Assembly: GCA_029862185.1 (NCBI GenBank)
Contig: JAOTXX010000004.1
Span: 1 to 64,000, forward strand
Reading direction: 5' to 3'
Source: Myxococcales bacterium
GTDB taxonomy: Bacteria > Myxococcota_A > Polyangia > Polyangiales > Houyiibacteriaceae
Length of the DNA stretch: 64,000 nt
Of this stretch, positions 1 through 8,821 are shown one piece after another. The notes under the pieces are model-generated. The model did not search any database and was not told the origin of the DNA. It saw only the letters and a list, made by a program, of their open reading frames with translations. Each line of letters starts with the position of its first letter. Position 1 is the stretch's first letter. The position numbers were made by a program, and so were the translations under genes.

Positions 1-135
1 CACGCTCTCCCAGTACTCGCCCCAGGTCGAAGTCGCCCAGGTACCGTCGGAGTTGCGGTCGTGAATGGCGGGTTCGTTGCCGCTGGACTTCGCCCAACCT
101 TCGATCCGCGAGAGCATCGTTCCTTGAAGGGTCAT
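1..135 (-). CDS. AMP-dependent synthetase/long-chain acyl-CoA ligase, N-terminal fragment (runs off window)
   Basis: Reverse-strand translation from ATG at 135: MTLQGTMLSRIEGWAKSSGNEPAIHDRNSDGTWATSTWGEYWESV, resembling the N-terminus of the ligase at 449-2236. Confidence 0.7.
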   Translation of the reverse strand, partial: MTLQGTMLSRIEGWAKSSGNEPAIHDRNSDGTWATSTWGEYWESV

Positions 136-203
136 CTTGCCTCCGTTGAGAGGGGGTTACGCTACTCGATCGGAGGCAGGGATTCTAGCGGGGATCGCTG
201 CCG

Positions 204-238
204 CTGACGCTGGGACTGGCTTTGGCGCTGACACTGAA
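204..238. repeat. Short degenerate hexanucleotide tract next to tRNA 3' end
   Basis: gctgacgctgggactggctttggcgctgacactga, same GCCAGT/GCCAGC family as 4187-4318 and 32784-32866. Confidence 0.6.
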
Positions 239-244
239 AATTAG

Positions 245-331
245 CGGAGGAGGAGGGATTCGAACCCCCGGTAGAGTCGCCCCTACAACGGATTTCAAAT
301 CCGCCGCCTTCGACCGCTCGGCCACTCCTCC
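245..331 (-). tRNA. tRNA-Ser (anticodon UGA)
   Basis: Acceptor GGAGGAG/CTCCTCC, T-arm GGGGG-TTCGAAT-CCCTC, anticodon stem-loop GCGGA-TTTGAAA-TCCGT, long variable arm; CCA not encoded. Confidence 0.95.
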
Positions 332-448
332 GTGAAGGGGCGGATTTAGCACACGGATCGCGCACTGGCCCTTCCCATTTGTGAAGATCTCGGCCTATAT
401 TGGCCGGTCCCCGGTCCGTGGGCGGCCGGCAACTGATGAGGTGACGCT

Positions 449-2236
449 GTGGCTACTGACACGATTCCCAATCGACTCCTGCAACGTGCGAAGAAGACCC
501 CGAATGACCCTGCGTACTACGCGCGCGAAGGCGGCAGTTGGAAGCCGACGAATTGGGGCACCTACGCCGACCAGGTGACGCAAGCCGGCCGCGCGTTGAT
601 CGCGCTTGGCTTCGAGCCCGGGCAGACGGTCTGCATCCTCGGGTTCAATCGCCCCGAGTGGGCGGTAATGGACATCGCAGCGATGGGTGCCGGCGGCGCT
701 CCTGCAGGCATCTACACCACCTGCTCTCCGGTCGAGGTTCGCTACATCGTCGCTCACGCCGAAGCGCCAGTCATCCTCGTTGAGAACGAGGAGCAGTGGC
801 GCAAGGTGTTGGCGGAGCGCGGGAACATGCCGAAGTTGAAGCACGTGGTCACCATGAAAGGCTGCCCGGCGATCGCCGACGACATGGTGATGAGCTGGGA
901 AGAGTTCCTGGCCAAAGGCGATGGAGTCGAAACGCGGGCGTACCTCGACCGGGTCGAGAGCTTGAAGCCCGAGGCCCTTGCCACTTTAATTTACACGTCG
1001 GGGACGACCGGCCCGCCCAAGGGCGTGATGCTGAGCAACGAGAACCTGGCCTGGACGTCGAACGTCGCGATCAGCATCACGACCATCAGCTCCAGCGATT
1101 GCTCACTTTCGTATCTGCCTCTTTCGCACATCGCCGAGCAGATGTTCACGCTGCACATTCCGATCACCACGGGGGCCCGTGTCTACTTCGCCGAATCGAT
1201 CGAGGCGGTGCCCGAGAACCTCAAAGAGGTCCAGCCCACCATCTTCTTCGGCGTGCCTCGTATTTGGGAGAAATTCCATGCCGGCATCTCCGCCAAGCTC
1301 AAGGAAGCCACCGGCGTGAAGGCCAAGCTCGTGAAATGGGCGATGAAAGTTGGCTGGGAGGCGAACCAGACCCCTGGCGGCAACAAAGGCCTGCAATATC
1401 AGCTCGCGAACAAGCTCATCTATTCGAAGCTACTGCCGGCAATCGGCATGGGGAACGCCCGCGTTTGCGTCACCGGCGCCGCGCCGATCGCTCGGGAGGT
1501 GCTCGAGTTCTTTGCCAGCTTGAACCTCGTCGTTCTCGAGGTCTACGGCCAATCGGAGGACAGCGGCCCGACCAGCTTCAACACCCCGACCCGGTATCGT
1601 TTCGGGAGCGTTGGCCCAGCGCTTCCGGGCGTTGAGGTCAAGATCGCGGAAGACGACGAGATCATGGTCAAGGGCCCCAATGTCTTTCTAGGTTACTACA
1701 AGGATAAGGAAGCCACCGAGGCCACGCTCTCCAATGGCTGGTTGCATTCGGGCGACTTGGGGTCGTTCGATCGCGATGGCTTTTTGAACATCACCGGCCG
1801 CAAAAAGGACATCATCATCACCGCCGGTGGCAAGAACATCACGCCGAAGAACCTCGAGTCGGGAATCAAGAACCATCCGCTGGTCGATGAAGCCGTCGTG
1901 ATTGGGGACCGGCGCAAGTACCTGAGCGCGCTCGTCACAATCGACGCCGAAGCGGGCCCGGCCTGGGCCGCGGCCAATGGCGAAGATGCAAGCGCGCTTC
2001 ACAAGAGCGCGAAGCTCAGGGCGAGCATCCAAGCGCACATCGAGGAGATGAATAAGGAGTTCGCGCGTGTGGAGCAGATCAAGAAGTTCACCATCCTCAA
2101 GCGGAACTTCACCGTCGAGGACGGCGAGCTGACGCCGACCTTGAAGGTGAAGCGCGCCAAGGTGAACGACCACTTCGCCGAAGACATCGAAGCGATGTAC
2201 GACGAAGGCAGCGCACAGCCCCAGCCTCGCGCCTGA
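449..2236 (+). CDS. AMP-binding long-chain fatty acid-CoA ligase
   Basis: YTSGTTGPPKGVMLSNENL, YGQSEDSGPTS, GWLHSGDLG, GRKKDIIITAGGKNITP motifs; GTG start. Confidence 0.9.
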   Translation: MATDTIPNRLLQRAKKTPNDPAYYAREGGSWKPTNWGTYADQVTQAGRALIALGFEPGQTVCILGFNRPEWAVMDIAAMGAGGAPAGIYTTCSPVEVRYIVAHAEAPVILVENEEQWRKVLAERGNMPKLKHVVTMKGCPAIADDMVMSWEEFLAKGDGVETRAYLDRVESLKPEALATLIYTSGTTGPPKGVMLSNENLAWTSNVAISITTISSSDCSLSYLPLSHIAEQMFTLHIPITTGARVYFAESIEAVPENLKEVQPTIFFGVPRIWEKFHAGISAKLKEATGVKAKLVKWAMKVGWEANQTPGGNKGLQYQLANKLIYSKLLPAIGMGNARVCVTGAAPIAREVLEFFASLNLVVLEVYGQSEDSGPTSFNTPTRYRFGSVGPALPGVEVKIAEDDEIMVKGPNVFLGYYKDKEATEATLSNGWLHSGDLGSFDRDGFLNITGRKKDIIITAGGKNITPKNLESGIKNHPLVDEAVVIGDRRKYLSALVTIDAEAGPAWAAANGEDASALHKSAKLRASIQAHIEEMNKEFARVEQIKKFTILKRNFTVEDGELTPTLKVKRAKVNDHFAEDIEAMYDEGSAQPQPRA

Positions 2237-2273
2237 TCGGGCCAGCAAGAGGCGATTCGGTCCCGAGCGACGT

Positions 2274-2690
2274 CTAACCGACAACCGTCACGGTGACCCG
2301 CCGCCGATGCCCCCGGCGGCGGTGTTCCCAAAGGAACACGCCCTGCCAGGTGCCAAGGGCGCAGCGGCCCCCGCTGACCGGGATGCCCAGCGAAGTCTGT
2401 GTGAGCGCGGTCTTGACATGCGCCGGCATGTCGTCAGGGCCCTCCATGGTGTGAACATAGAGCGAATCCCCGTCGGGGATGAGCCTCGAGAGGAAAGCGT
2501 CGAGGTCGCGCTGGACGTCGGGGTCGGCGTTCTCGTTGATGATCAGCGACGCGCTGGTGTGGTGCACGAAGACGGTGCAGAGGCCGTCGGAGATCCCAGA
2601 AGCAGCGACCGCTTCCTCGACCTCCCGCGTGATCTCGCAGGTGCCCCTACCCCGCGTCTCGACGACGAACGTCTGCGACTTGGCGGTCAT
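2274..2690 (-). CDS. YjbQ/UPF0047 family protein
   Basis: VFVHHTSASLIINENADPDVQRDL and LGTWQGVFLWEHR family motifs; ATGA overlap with upstream gene. Confidence 0.9.
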   Translation of the reverse strand: MTAKSQTFVVETRGRGTCEITREVEEAVAASGISDGLCTVFVHHTSASLIINENADPDVQRDLDAFLSRLIPDGDSLYVHTMEGPDDMPAHVKTALTQTSLGIPVSGGRCALGTWQGVFLWEHRRRGHRRRVTVTVVG

Positions 2691-3160
2691 GACGGGGATA
2701 CCCTCATCCACATTGCCGCTTGGTCACCTTGGTAGATCAAGATGTCGTCCTGCGTGAAGCGGAACTCGTAGCGGCCAAACACCTGCGCCTCGCGCTGACG
2801 GATCTTCGTCGCACGAAGCTCCATCTCGAGCGGCGATCCCATCTTCGCGAGGGCGGCGAATCGAGCGTCGTAGATTCGGCCGCCATAGCCAATCCAGCCG
2901 TCGGCGTGTCGGAGCCCGAGGCAGTAATAGGTGTGCATGAAGCCCAGGATCCCGGTGAGGTGCACCATGAGGCCTCCGCTCACATGCCGTGGATGGCGCA
3001 GCGGGTGGGCTCGCTGATCGCGCGTCAGCGGAAGGTCAGGGCGCGTGGTCATTCGTGCCCGCAAGATCCCCGCCTCCTTGTCGACTTCGACGAGCTCGTC
3101 GATGCAGATCGCACCTGGGCCATAGGGGCAATCAGCAACGAATTCAGGGTCCAATGGCAT
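2687..3160 (-). CDS. Hotdog-fold-like (FabZ/thioesterase-like) hypothetical protein
   Basis: Open frame coupled to neighbours; HPLRHPRHVSGGLMVHLTGILGF resembles FabA/FabZ-type segments. Confidence 0.5.
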   Translation of the reverse strand: MPLDPEFVADCPYGPGAICIDELVEVDKEAGILRARMTTRPDLPLTRDQRAHPLRHPRHVSGGLMVHLTGILGFMHTYYCLGLRHADGWIGYGGRIYDARFAALAKMGSPLEMELRATKIRQREAQVFGRYEFRFTQDDILIYQGDQAAMWMRVSPS

Positions 3161-3164
3161 TACT

Positions 3165-3821
3165 CTAAACTCCCTGGGCGTCCGCGTCCCAAATGACCTT
3201 GTGCATCTGCATCTGCACGCGAACCGGCAACTGGTCCTCGAGGACCCACTTCACCAAGTCCTTAGGGTCGAGCTCTCCCCAGACGCAACTGAGTAAGACG
3301 GCATGGACGCGTTCGGGGAGTCCATGCTCCTCGATGACCGCTTTCGCCCAGTCGTAGTCGGCACGGTCCGCAAGAACGAGTTTTACCTCGTCACGTTGGC
3401 TGAGCTCGGCGATGTTCTCCCATCGATTGCGCTGCGACTCGCCGCTTCCCGGTGCTTTGAGATCCATGATTCGATGGACGCGTGGGTCGACCTTGGAGAT
3501 ATCGCGCTCGCCGCTGGTTTCGAGCAGGACTGTGCGCCCCGCATCACAAAGTTCAGCGAGCAAAGGAATCGCACCTGGCTGCAGCAACGGCTCTCCGCCC
3601 GTAACCTCGACGAGGGGCGTGCCAAACGAAAGCGCCTTCTTCAGGACCTCGGCGCGTGGCATTTCGGTGCCGCCCTCGAACGCCTGCGGGGTGTCACACC
3701 AGCGGCAGCGCAGATTGCAGCGAGAGAGCCGGACGAAGGTGCAAGGTAGCCCAGCGAAGGTCGATTCGCCTTGAACCGATTCGTAAATTTCGTGAATTCG
3801 TATCTGCTCGGCGTCGGTCAT
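3165..3821 (-). CDS. queE: 7-carboxy-7-deazaguanine synthase (radical SAM)
   Basis: YESVQGESTFAGLPCTFVRLSRCNLRCRWCDTPQAF with CxxxCxxC; QMHK near C-terminus; ATGA overlap at 3818-3821. Confidence 0.9.
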   Translation of the reverse strand: MTDAEQIRIHEIYESVQGESTFAGLPCTFVRLSRCNLRCRWCDTPQAFEGGTEMPRAEVLKKALSFGTPLVEVTGGEPLLQPGAIPLLAELCDAGRTVLLETSGERDISKVDPRVHRIMDLKAPGSGESQRNRWENIAELSQRDEVKLVLADRADYDWAKAVIEEHGLPERVHAVLLSCVWGELDPKDLVKWVLEDQLPVRVQMQMHKVIWDADAQGV

Positions 3822-5200
3822 CTTGGACGTGGGTTGCGGGTGATGAGGATCAGCATCTGTCCCTCGTGCGCGGCACGCTCGGGAACTTCGACGATCAGAT
3901 CCCACATTCCGGGCTTTGCATCCACCTCCAGGGTCTGCGTGCGCCGGCGAACGCAGCGCTCGCCGTTTTCGTCGATGCGAACCCAAAGAACCCGGTGCTT
4001 GTACCCCGCGAGGTCGAGCGCAGAGGCGCGGAGGCGCCTGCGCTCGGCAAGCTCGACCCGGTGGCGGTACAGGCGGGTGTTGGTTTTGAGGAAGCTGCAG
4101 TTCTTGGGGAGGGTTTCCGCCGTGGGGAGATCGGGTTTGGAGACGAGAGCAGAAAAGGGGAAGGGAGGCGGAGGCGGAGCCGGGGCCGTGCCAGTGTCAG
4201 TGCCAGCGTCAGTGCCAGCGTCAGTGTCAGCGCCAGCGTCCGTGCCAGCGTCCGTGTCAGTGCCAGCGTCCGTGTCAGTGCCAGCGTCCGTGTCAGTGCC
4301 AGCGTCCGTGCCAGCGTCACCCCGCAAAGCCGAGGCTTCGCCTCGACCACGGGGTGCGTTAGCCCCGTGGACGACGCCCGGCGTCGTCTTTACGGGGTCC
4401 CTGTCCCCGTCCCCCACCGCCTTCCTCAACGCGTCCAGCATCTGCAGCGTCAGCAAGTTCCTCAGATTGTTCCCGTACCGCAGCCCCTTCTCCGTCAACT
4501 GGCATGCAGCCTTCAGGCCGCCCTGCCCCAGGACATTCGGGTGCACGCCGTCTCGGGCCAAACCTTTGCGCCGAAGCGCGCTGAGGGCGGCGTGGTAGTC
4601 GATGTACGGGAGTGACCAGTGCTGGGCGACCGCTTCGGTGATCGCATTGAAGCGGCTGATCCAGCGGTCCTTGTAGGTGTTTCGTCTTGGGAGTGCGGCG
4701 CCGAGGATGGGGATGACGCCTATGGCGGCGAGCTCTTCGATCAAGTAGACCAGTCGCTTGGCGTATACCCGCTCGTTCTCGTTTTGGGCGTCGTTGCCGC
4801 CGAACAAAATCAGCGCCCAGCGTGCTTGGGTGCGCTCGAGCTCGTTTCGGAAATTGGCTGGACGACCTCCGAGGACGTAGCGGAGGTTCCAGCTCACACC
4901 GGCTGCTTTGCTTTCACGATTGAAGGAGTTGCGCCGGCCGGTCGCGAAGTATTCGACGGTCTCGGCGAGGTCTTCGTGCGCGCCAAGGTCCACATACGGG
5001 GTCGAAAAGCAGTGGAGGAAGGCTTTGCTGGCCACACTGGAGCCGCCCATCTTCGAAAAAGCGTCGTCGCGAAGCTCCGGATTGCGCGCATGGATCATCC
5101 GAACGTGCTCGGTGACTTCCGCGCTGAGGCCGGCCGGTTCGGCGCGAGCGCTTCCGGCGACAAGCAGCGTCAGAAGGAAAGCAAGGGCGGCTGACTTCAT
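3818..5200 (-). CDS. Secreted SGNH/GDSL-hydrolase-like protein with Asp/Ala/Gly/Thr repeat linker
   Basis: Signal peptide MKSAALAFLLTLLVAGSARA; WALILFGGNDAQN and DGVHPNVLGQGGL (catalytic D-x-x-H-like); linker (DAGTDT)n. Confidence 0.7.
   Translation of the reverse strand: MKSAALAFLLTLLVAGSARAEPAGLSAEVTEHVRMIHARNPELRDDAFSKMGGSSVASKAFLHCFSTPYVDLGAHEDLAETVEYFATGRRNSFNRESKAAGVSWNLRYVLGGRPANFRNELERTQARWALILFGGNDAQNENERVYAKRLVYLIEELAAIGVIPILGAALPRRNTYKDRWISRFNAITEAVAQHWSLPYIDYHAALSALRRKGLARDGVHPNVLGQGGLKAACQLTEKGLRYGNNLRNLLTLQMLDALRKAVGDGDRDPVKTTPGVVHGANAPRGRGEASALRGDAGTDAGTDTDAGTDTDAGTDTDAGTDAGADTDAGTDAGTDTGTAPAPPPPPFPFSALVSKPDLPTAETLPKNCSFLKTNTRLYRHRVELAERRRLRASALDLAGYKHRVLWVRIDENGERCVRRRTQTLEVDAKPGMWDLIVEVPERAAHEGQMLILITRNPRPR
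4187..4318. repeat. Intragenic hexanucleotide repeat (GCCAGCGTC/GCCAGTGTC variants)
   Basis: gtgccagtgtcagtgccagcgtcagtgccagcgtc... encodes DAGTDTDAGTDAG linker on minus strand. Confidence 0.92.
4319..4400. repeat. Hairpin module shared with 27999-28033, embedded in CDS
   Basis: Reverse complement CCCCGTAAAGACGACGCCGGGCGTCGTCCACGGGG plus neighbouring CCCCGTGGTCGAGGCGAAGCCTCGGCTTTGCGGGG hairpin. Confidence 0.75.
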
Positions 5201-6075
5201 TGAATCGCGCTCGAGGGGATCACGTAGAGCCGGCTTGGTTGGCCGGTTGCGGTTCGGTGCTGGTTGTCGGTGAGGACGACCGCTGAACCGTCCTCCATCC
5301 AGACGAGCCCTTCGAAGTTCGGCAGCGGCGACAAAAGCTCGGATAAATCGGCAGCCAGCGTGGGCTCGATCCACTGCCCCTCGGGCCCTCGAGGGATCTG
5401 AAAGCGAAGGAGGCGCGAGACGCCGTAGTGGCGCTCCACAGCGAGCGCGACGATCGACTCGCCGACGAGCTTGCAGCTCAATGCCGCGAGCCTTCCGGTC
5501 TTGCTGGTGAGCCGTACCCAGTGCGCGGTCCACGACCGCGTCTTTGGATCGAACATCCCAACAGGTGCCCAGCGACCCTTGCGCTGTCGTTCCACGAGCT
5601 CCGTCGCCAACACGAAGAGGCCATCTACGTGACAAATCCCTTCGATGCCACGGTTATCTGGAGCGGCGAGCTGCCAGCGTGCGTAGTCGAGGTTGCCGAC
5701 CGGATTGACCACGAACCGCCCAGCGTCGAGCCGGCCATCGAGGATGGTATCGCTGAGGCGTTCCTTCTCCTGGGTTTCGGTGCCGAGCAGGAATCGCGTC
5801 CCGTCCACCCAGGCCATCGCTTCGAGGTCCGTGCCGGGCGGTGCGCCGACAACCGAGTAGCGGGTGACGCCAAATGTCTCCGGGTCGATCCGGATCACCG
5901 AATCCCCATCTTCGCCGGGAGCCCAGAACGCACCGTGATCATCCACGGTGAGACCGGACAAACCGGGAACCTCGGACGCCAGGGTGACGATGCGCCCTGG
6001 GCCTCGTGGCTCCTTTTTCGTGCAGCCAACGCAGGCGAGCAGCAGCGCCACGGCAACTGCCCCACGTGCGGGCAC
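5197..6075 (-). CDS. Predicted lipoprotein, esterase-like phytase/beta-propeller type
   Basis: GTG start, lipobox VALLLACVGC; propeller-like repeats; FEGLVWMEDGSAVVLTDNQHR. Confidence 0.6.
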   Translation of the reverse strand: MPARGAVAVALLLACVGCTKKEPRGPGRIVTLASEVPGLSGLTVDDHGAFWAPGEDGDSVIRIDPETFGVTRYSVVGAPPGTDLEAMAWVDGTRFLLGTETQEKERLSDTILDGRLDAGRFVVNPVGNLDYARWQLAAPDNRGIEGICHVDGLFVLATELVERQRKGRWAPVGMFDPKTRSWTAHWVRLTSKTGRLAALSCKLVGESIVALAVERHYGVSRLLRFQIPRGPEGQWIEPTLAADLSELLSPLPNFEGLVWMEDGSAVVLTDNQHRTATGQPSRLYVIPSSAIQ

Positions 6076-6077
6076 GA

Positions 6078-7394
6078 TCAGCGGACCGCTTCGAGCACGG
6101 CCGCGGCGCCGAGGCCACCTGCAGCGCAGATCCCGAGCAACGCGGTCTCTCTTCCACTGTTTGCGAGCTCGTTTGCGACAGTCGTCACCATGCGCGCGCC
6201 GGTGGCGCCAAACGGATGACCGATCGAAAGCGACCCGCCGTGGATGTTGAAGCTGTCTTCGTCGATTTCGCCTACGGCCTTGCTCTTGCCAAGCCTGACC
6301 TCGGCAAAGCCCTTGCTCGCAAGCGCCTTGGTCACCGAAAGCACCTGCGCAGCGAACGCTTCGTGCACGTCGACGAGATCGATGTCTTTGAGCTCCATGC
6401 GAGCCCGGTCGAGCGCCTTGGGCATCGCGAGCGCGGGCCCGATGAGGAGCTGATCCGCCGGATCGACCCCAACGTACGACCAACTCCGAAACGCTGCCAG
6501 CGGTTTGTACCCCAGCGCGCGCGCCTTCTCCTCACTCATCAGCAAGACTGCGGCCGCGCCATCGGTCAAAGGTGATGCGTTGCCCGCCGTGACGGTGCCG
6601 TCCTTTGCAAATACCGGACGAAGCTTCGAGAGCTTCTCGACGCTCGTGTCGCCACGCACGATGTTGTCGGCGTGCACCCAGCCATCGGGTGCTTCGACGG
6701 CCGTGACCTCGTTATCGAAACGGCCCGAGGCAATCGCTTCGGCAGCGCGGTGATGCGAACGCTCCGCAAACCGGTCCTGCGCCTCGCGCGAAATCTCGTT
6801 GCGCCGCGCCATCGATTCCGCGGACTCGCCCATGACCTCACCGGTCGTTCGCTCCGCGATTTTGGGCATTTTCGGAAGGATGTCGGTGATCGGCATCATC
6901 TGAGCCAAGACCCCGAGGTAGTCCCCGGGGGTGGCCGCCTTGCCAAACGCAAGCGGGGCCAGCGCGTGAACCGCCTTTTGCGGCAGGTTGAGAGGCGCGT
7001 TGCTCGTCGAGTCCGAACCACCGGCAATCACGACGTCGGCCTCGCCGCGCTCAATCGCCGCGGCCGCGAGCGTGACCGCCTGGAGACCCGACGCACAGGC
7101 GCGGGTGCAGGTCATGCCTTCCACGCTTGGAGGCAGGCGCAGGTCGAGTGCGATCTCGCGCGCGATGTTCGGTGCGAGCGATGGCAAGATGACGCCACCC
7201 CAAATGATGCTGTCGATCTCTTGGTGGGGAATGTCGGTTCGCTCGAGCAGCGACCGGACCGCGATGTCGCTCAAGTCGATGCTGTCGAGCTTGAGGAACT
7301 TTCCAAAGGCTTTCACGAACGGGGTGCGAACGCCGGACACGATGACCGCGCGCTGCTTCTTGCCCCAACCATTCTTCTTCTTGGCCATGCTCAT
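6078..7394 (-). CDS. Thiolase / acetyl-CoA C-acyltransferase (FadA2/FadI-like)
   Basis: [40 protein letters not shown] active-site motifs. Confidence 0.9.
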   Translation of the reverse strand: MSMAKKKNGWGKKQRAVIVSGVRTPFVKAFGKFLKLDSIDLSDIAVRSLLERTDIPHQEIDSIIWGGVILPSLAPNIAREIALDLRLPPSVEGMTCTRACASGLQAVTLAAAAIERGEADVVIAGGSDSTSNAPLNLPQKAVHALAPLAFGKAATPGDYLGVLAQMMPITDILPKMPKIAERTTGEVMGESAESMARRNEISREAQDRFAERSHHRAAEAIASGRFDNEVTAVEAPDGWVHADNIVRGDTSVEKLSKLRPVFAKDGTVTAGNASPLTDGAAAVLLMSEEKARALGYKPLAAFRSWSYVGVDPADQLLIGPALAMPKALDRARMELKDIDLVDVHEAFAAQVLSVTKALASKGFAEVRLGKSKAVGEIDEDSFNIHGGSLSIGHPFGATGARMVTTVANELANSGRETALLGICAAGGLGAAAVLEAVR

Positions 7395-8815
7395 GCTCCT
7401 ACGAGTGCGCCGCCGCAGACACGAACGGTTTGACCGGTCAGGCCTACGGCACCTGGGGTTGCTAGAAAAGTGATCGTCTGACCGACGTCTTCGGGCTTGC
7501 CGCCCTGCCCGACGGCGGACATGCGGCGTGCGACCTCGCGGATCGCCACGGGCATCGCGTTGGTGAGCCTTGTCTCGATGAAACCCGGCGCGATCGCGTT
7601 GACCGTGATGCCCTTCTTCGCGACCTTGGCGGCAAGGGCCTCCACGAAGCCAACGATGCCCGCTTTGCCGGCCGAATAGTTGGTTTGACCGCGATTTCCG
7701 GCGATTCCCGAAACCGACGAGAGGCAAATGATCCGTCCGCCCGCCCGCAACACCTCGTCTCGTAGGAGTCGATCGGTGATGCGGATGACGGCACCGAGAT
7801 TGATGTCGACCGCCATGTCCCAGGCGTCGGGCGTCATGCGCCCGAGCGTCTTGTCGCGCGTCACACCGGCGTTGTGCACGACGATGTCCACGCCGCTAAA
7901 ACGCTCTTTGAGCTCGGCAGCGATTCGCTCCGGCGCATCCACGTCGGTGATGTCGACCAGGAGCGTGGATCCGCCGATGCGCTGCGCGACTTGGCTGCAC
8001 GGCGCGTCATCCGCAGGCCGATCGAGACACACCACGTGCGCGCCCTCCGCGGCTAGAAGCTCGGCCGTGGCTTCCCCGATTCCCCTCGCCGCCCCGGTGA
8101 CGAGGGCAACTTTGCCGCCGAGCACGTGCGTGCCGGGCGCCTCTTCGCCTTGGGCTCGGGTCGTGACGTGAAACGGCTGGCAGCTGATAAACGCCGAACG
8201 CGGAGACAGGAGAAAGCGAAGCACGGCGTCGAGTCGCTCCTCCGCGCCCTCTTGCACGAACACACTGTTGGCGATCGAGCCGTTGCCGCCGATTTCCTTC
8301 GCCAGGCTTCGCGTGAAGCCCTCGAGGCCGGCTCGCGTTGCCGCATGCACCGGCTTCTTGGCATCCGTGGCCGGGCGACCGAGCACGACGACCCGACCCG
8401 ACGGATTGAGCCGGCGAATCCACGGATGGATGAACTCGTAGAGCTGGTGAAGGTCTGCTGGCGTTTCGAGGCCCGTGCCGTCAAACACGATGGCGTCGAC
8501 GCGCGCACCTTCCGGGGCGTCGCCGGGCGCCACGAGTTGCGGAGCCCGCGCCCACGCTTCGCCAGGCCCCACAAAAGGCTGGACGGCAGCCTCAGACGTG
8601 CCGACCACCCAGGGGTGGGCGCCGGCTTTCGTCAGGCTCTGGGCAAGCACGCTCTGCAACGCACCGACGCCGCAGACGAGCACCCTCTTGTCGTCGAGCG
8701 GCCGCTCTTCGTAGGGGCCTTTGGCCCGCGCCAGCTTCTCCGGAACGGGGATCGGGAGGCCAAGGGTCTTGACCAGTTTTCGCGCGTTTTGGTTCTCGAG
8801 CAGAAAATCCGTCAT
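7391..8815 (-). CDS. High-molecular-weight 3-oxoacyl-ACP reductase (FabG4-type, two SDR domains)
   Basis: N-terminal degenerate Rossmann domain plus C-terminal SDR with TGAARGIGEATA and YSAGKAGIVGF. Confidence 0.9.
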   Translation of the reverse strand: MTDFLLENQNARKLVKTLGLPIPVPEKLARAKGPYEERPLDDKRVLVCGVGALQSVLAQSLTKAGAHPWVVGTSEAAVQPFVGPGEAWARAPQLVAPGDAPEGARVDAIVFDGTGLETPADLHQLYEFIHPWIRRLNPSGRVVVLGRPATDAKKPVHAATRAGLEGFTRSLAKEIGGNGSIANSVFVQEGAEERLDAVLRFLLSPRSAFISCQPFHVTTRAQGEEAPGTHVLGGKVALVTGAARGIGEATAELLAAEGAHVVCLDRPADDAPCSQVAQRIGGSTLLVDITDVDAPERIAAELKERFSGVDIVVHNAGVTRDKTLGRMTPDAWDMAVDINLGAVIRITDRLLRDEVLRAGGRIICLSSVSGIAGNRGQTNYSAGKAGIVGFVEALAAKVAKKGITVNAIAPGFIETRLTNAMPVAIREVARRMSAVGQGGKPEDVGQTITFLATPGAVGLTGQTVRVCGGALVGA

Positions 8816-8821
8816 TCGAGC

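Noticed and set aside
4187-4318. Possible CRISPR-like array
   Set aside because: Units are contiguous 6-mers with no spacers and are translated in frame; a tandem repeat, not CRISPR
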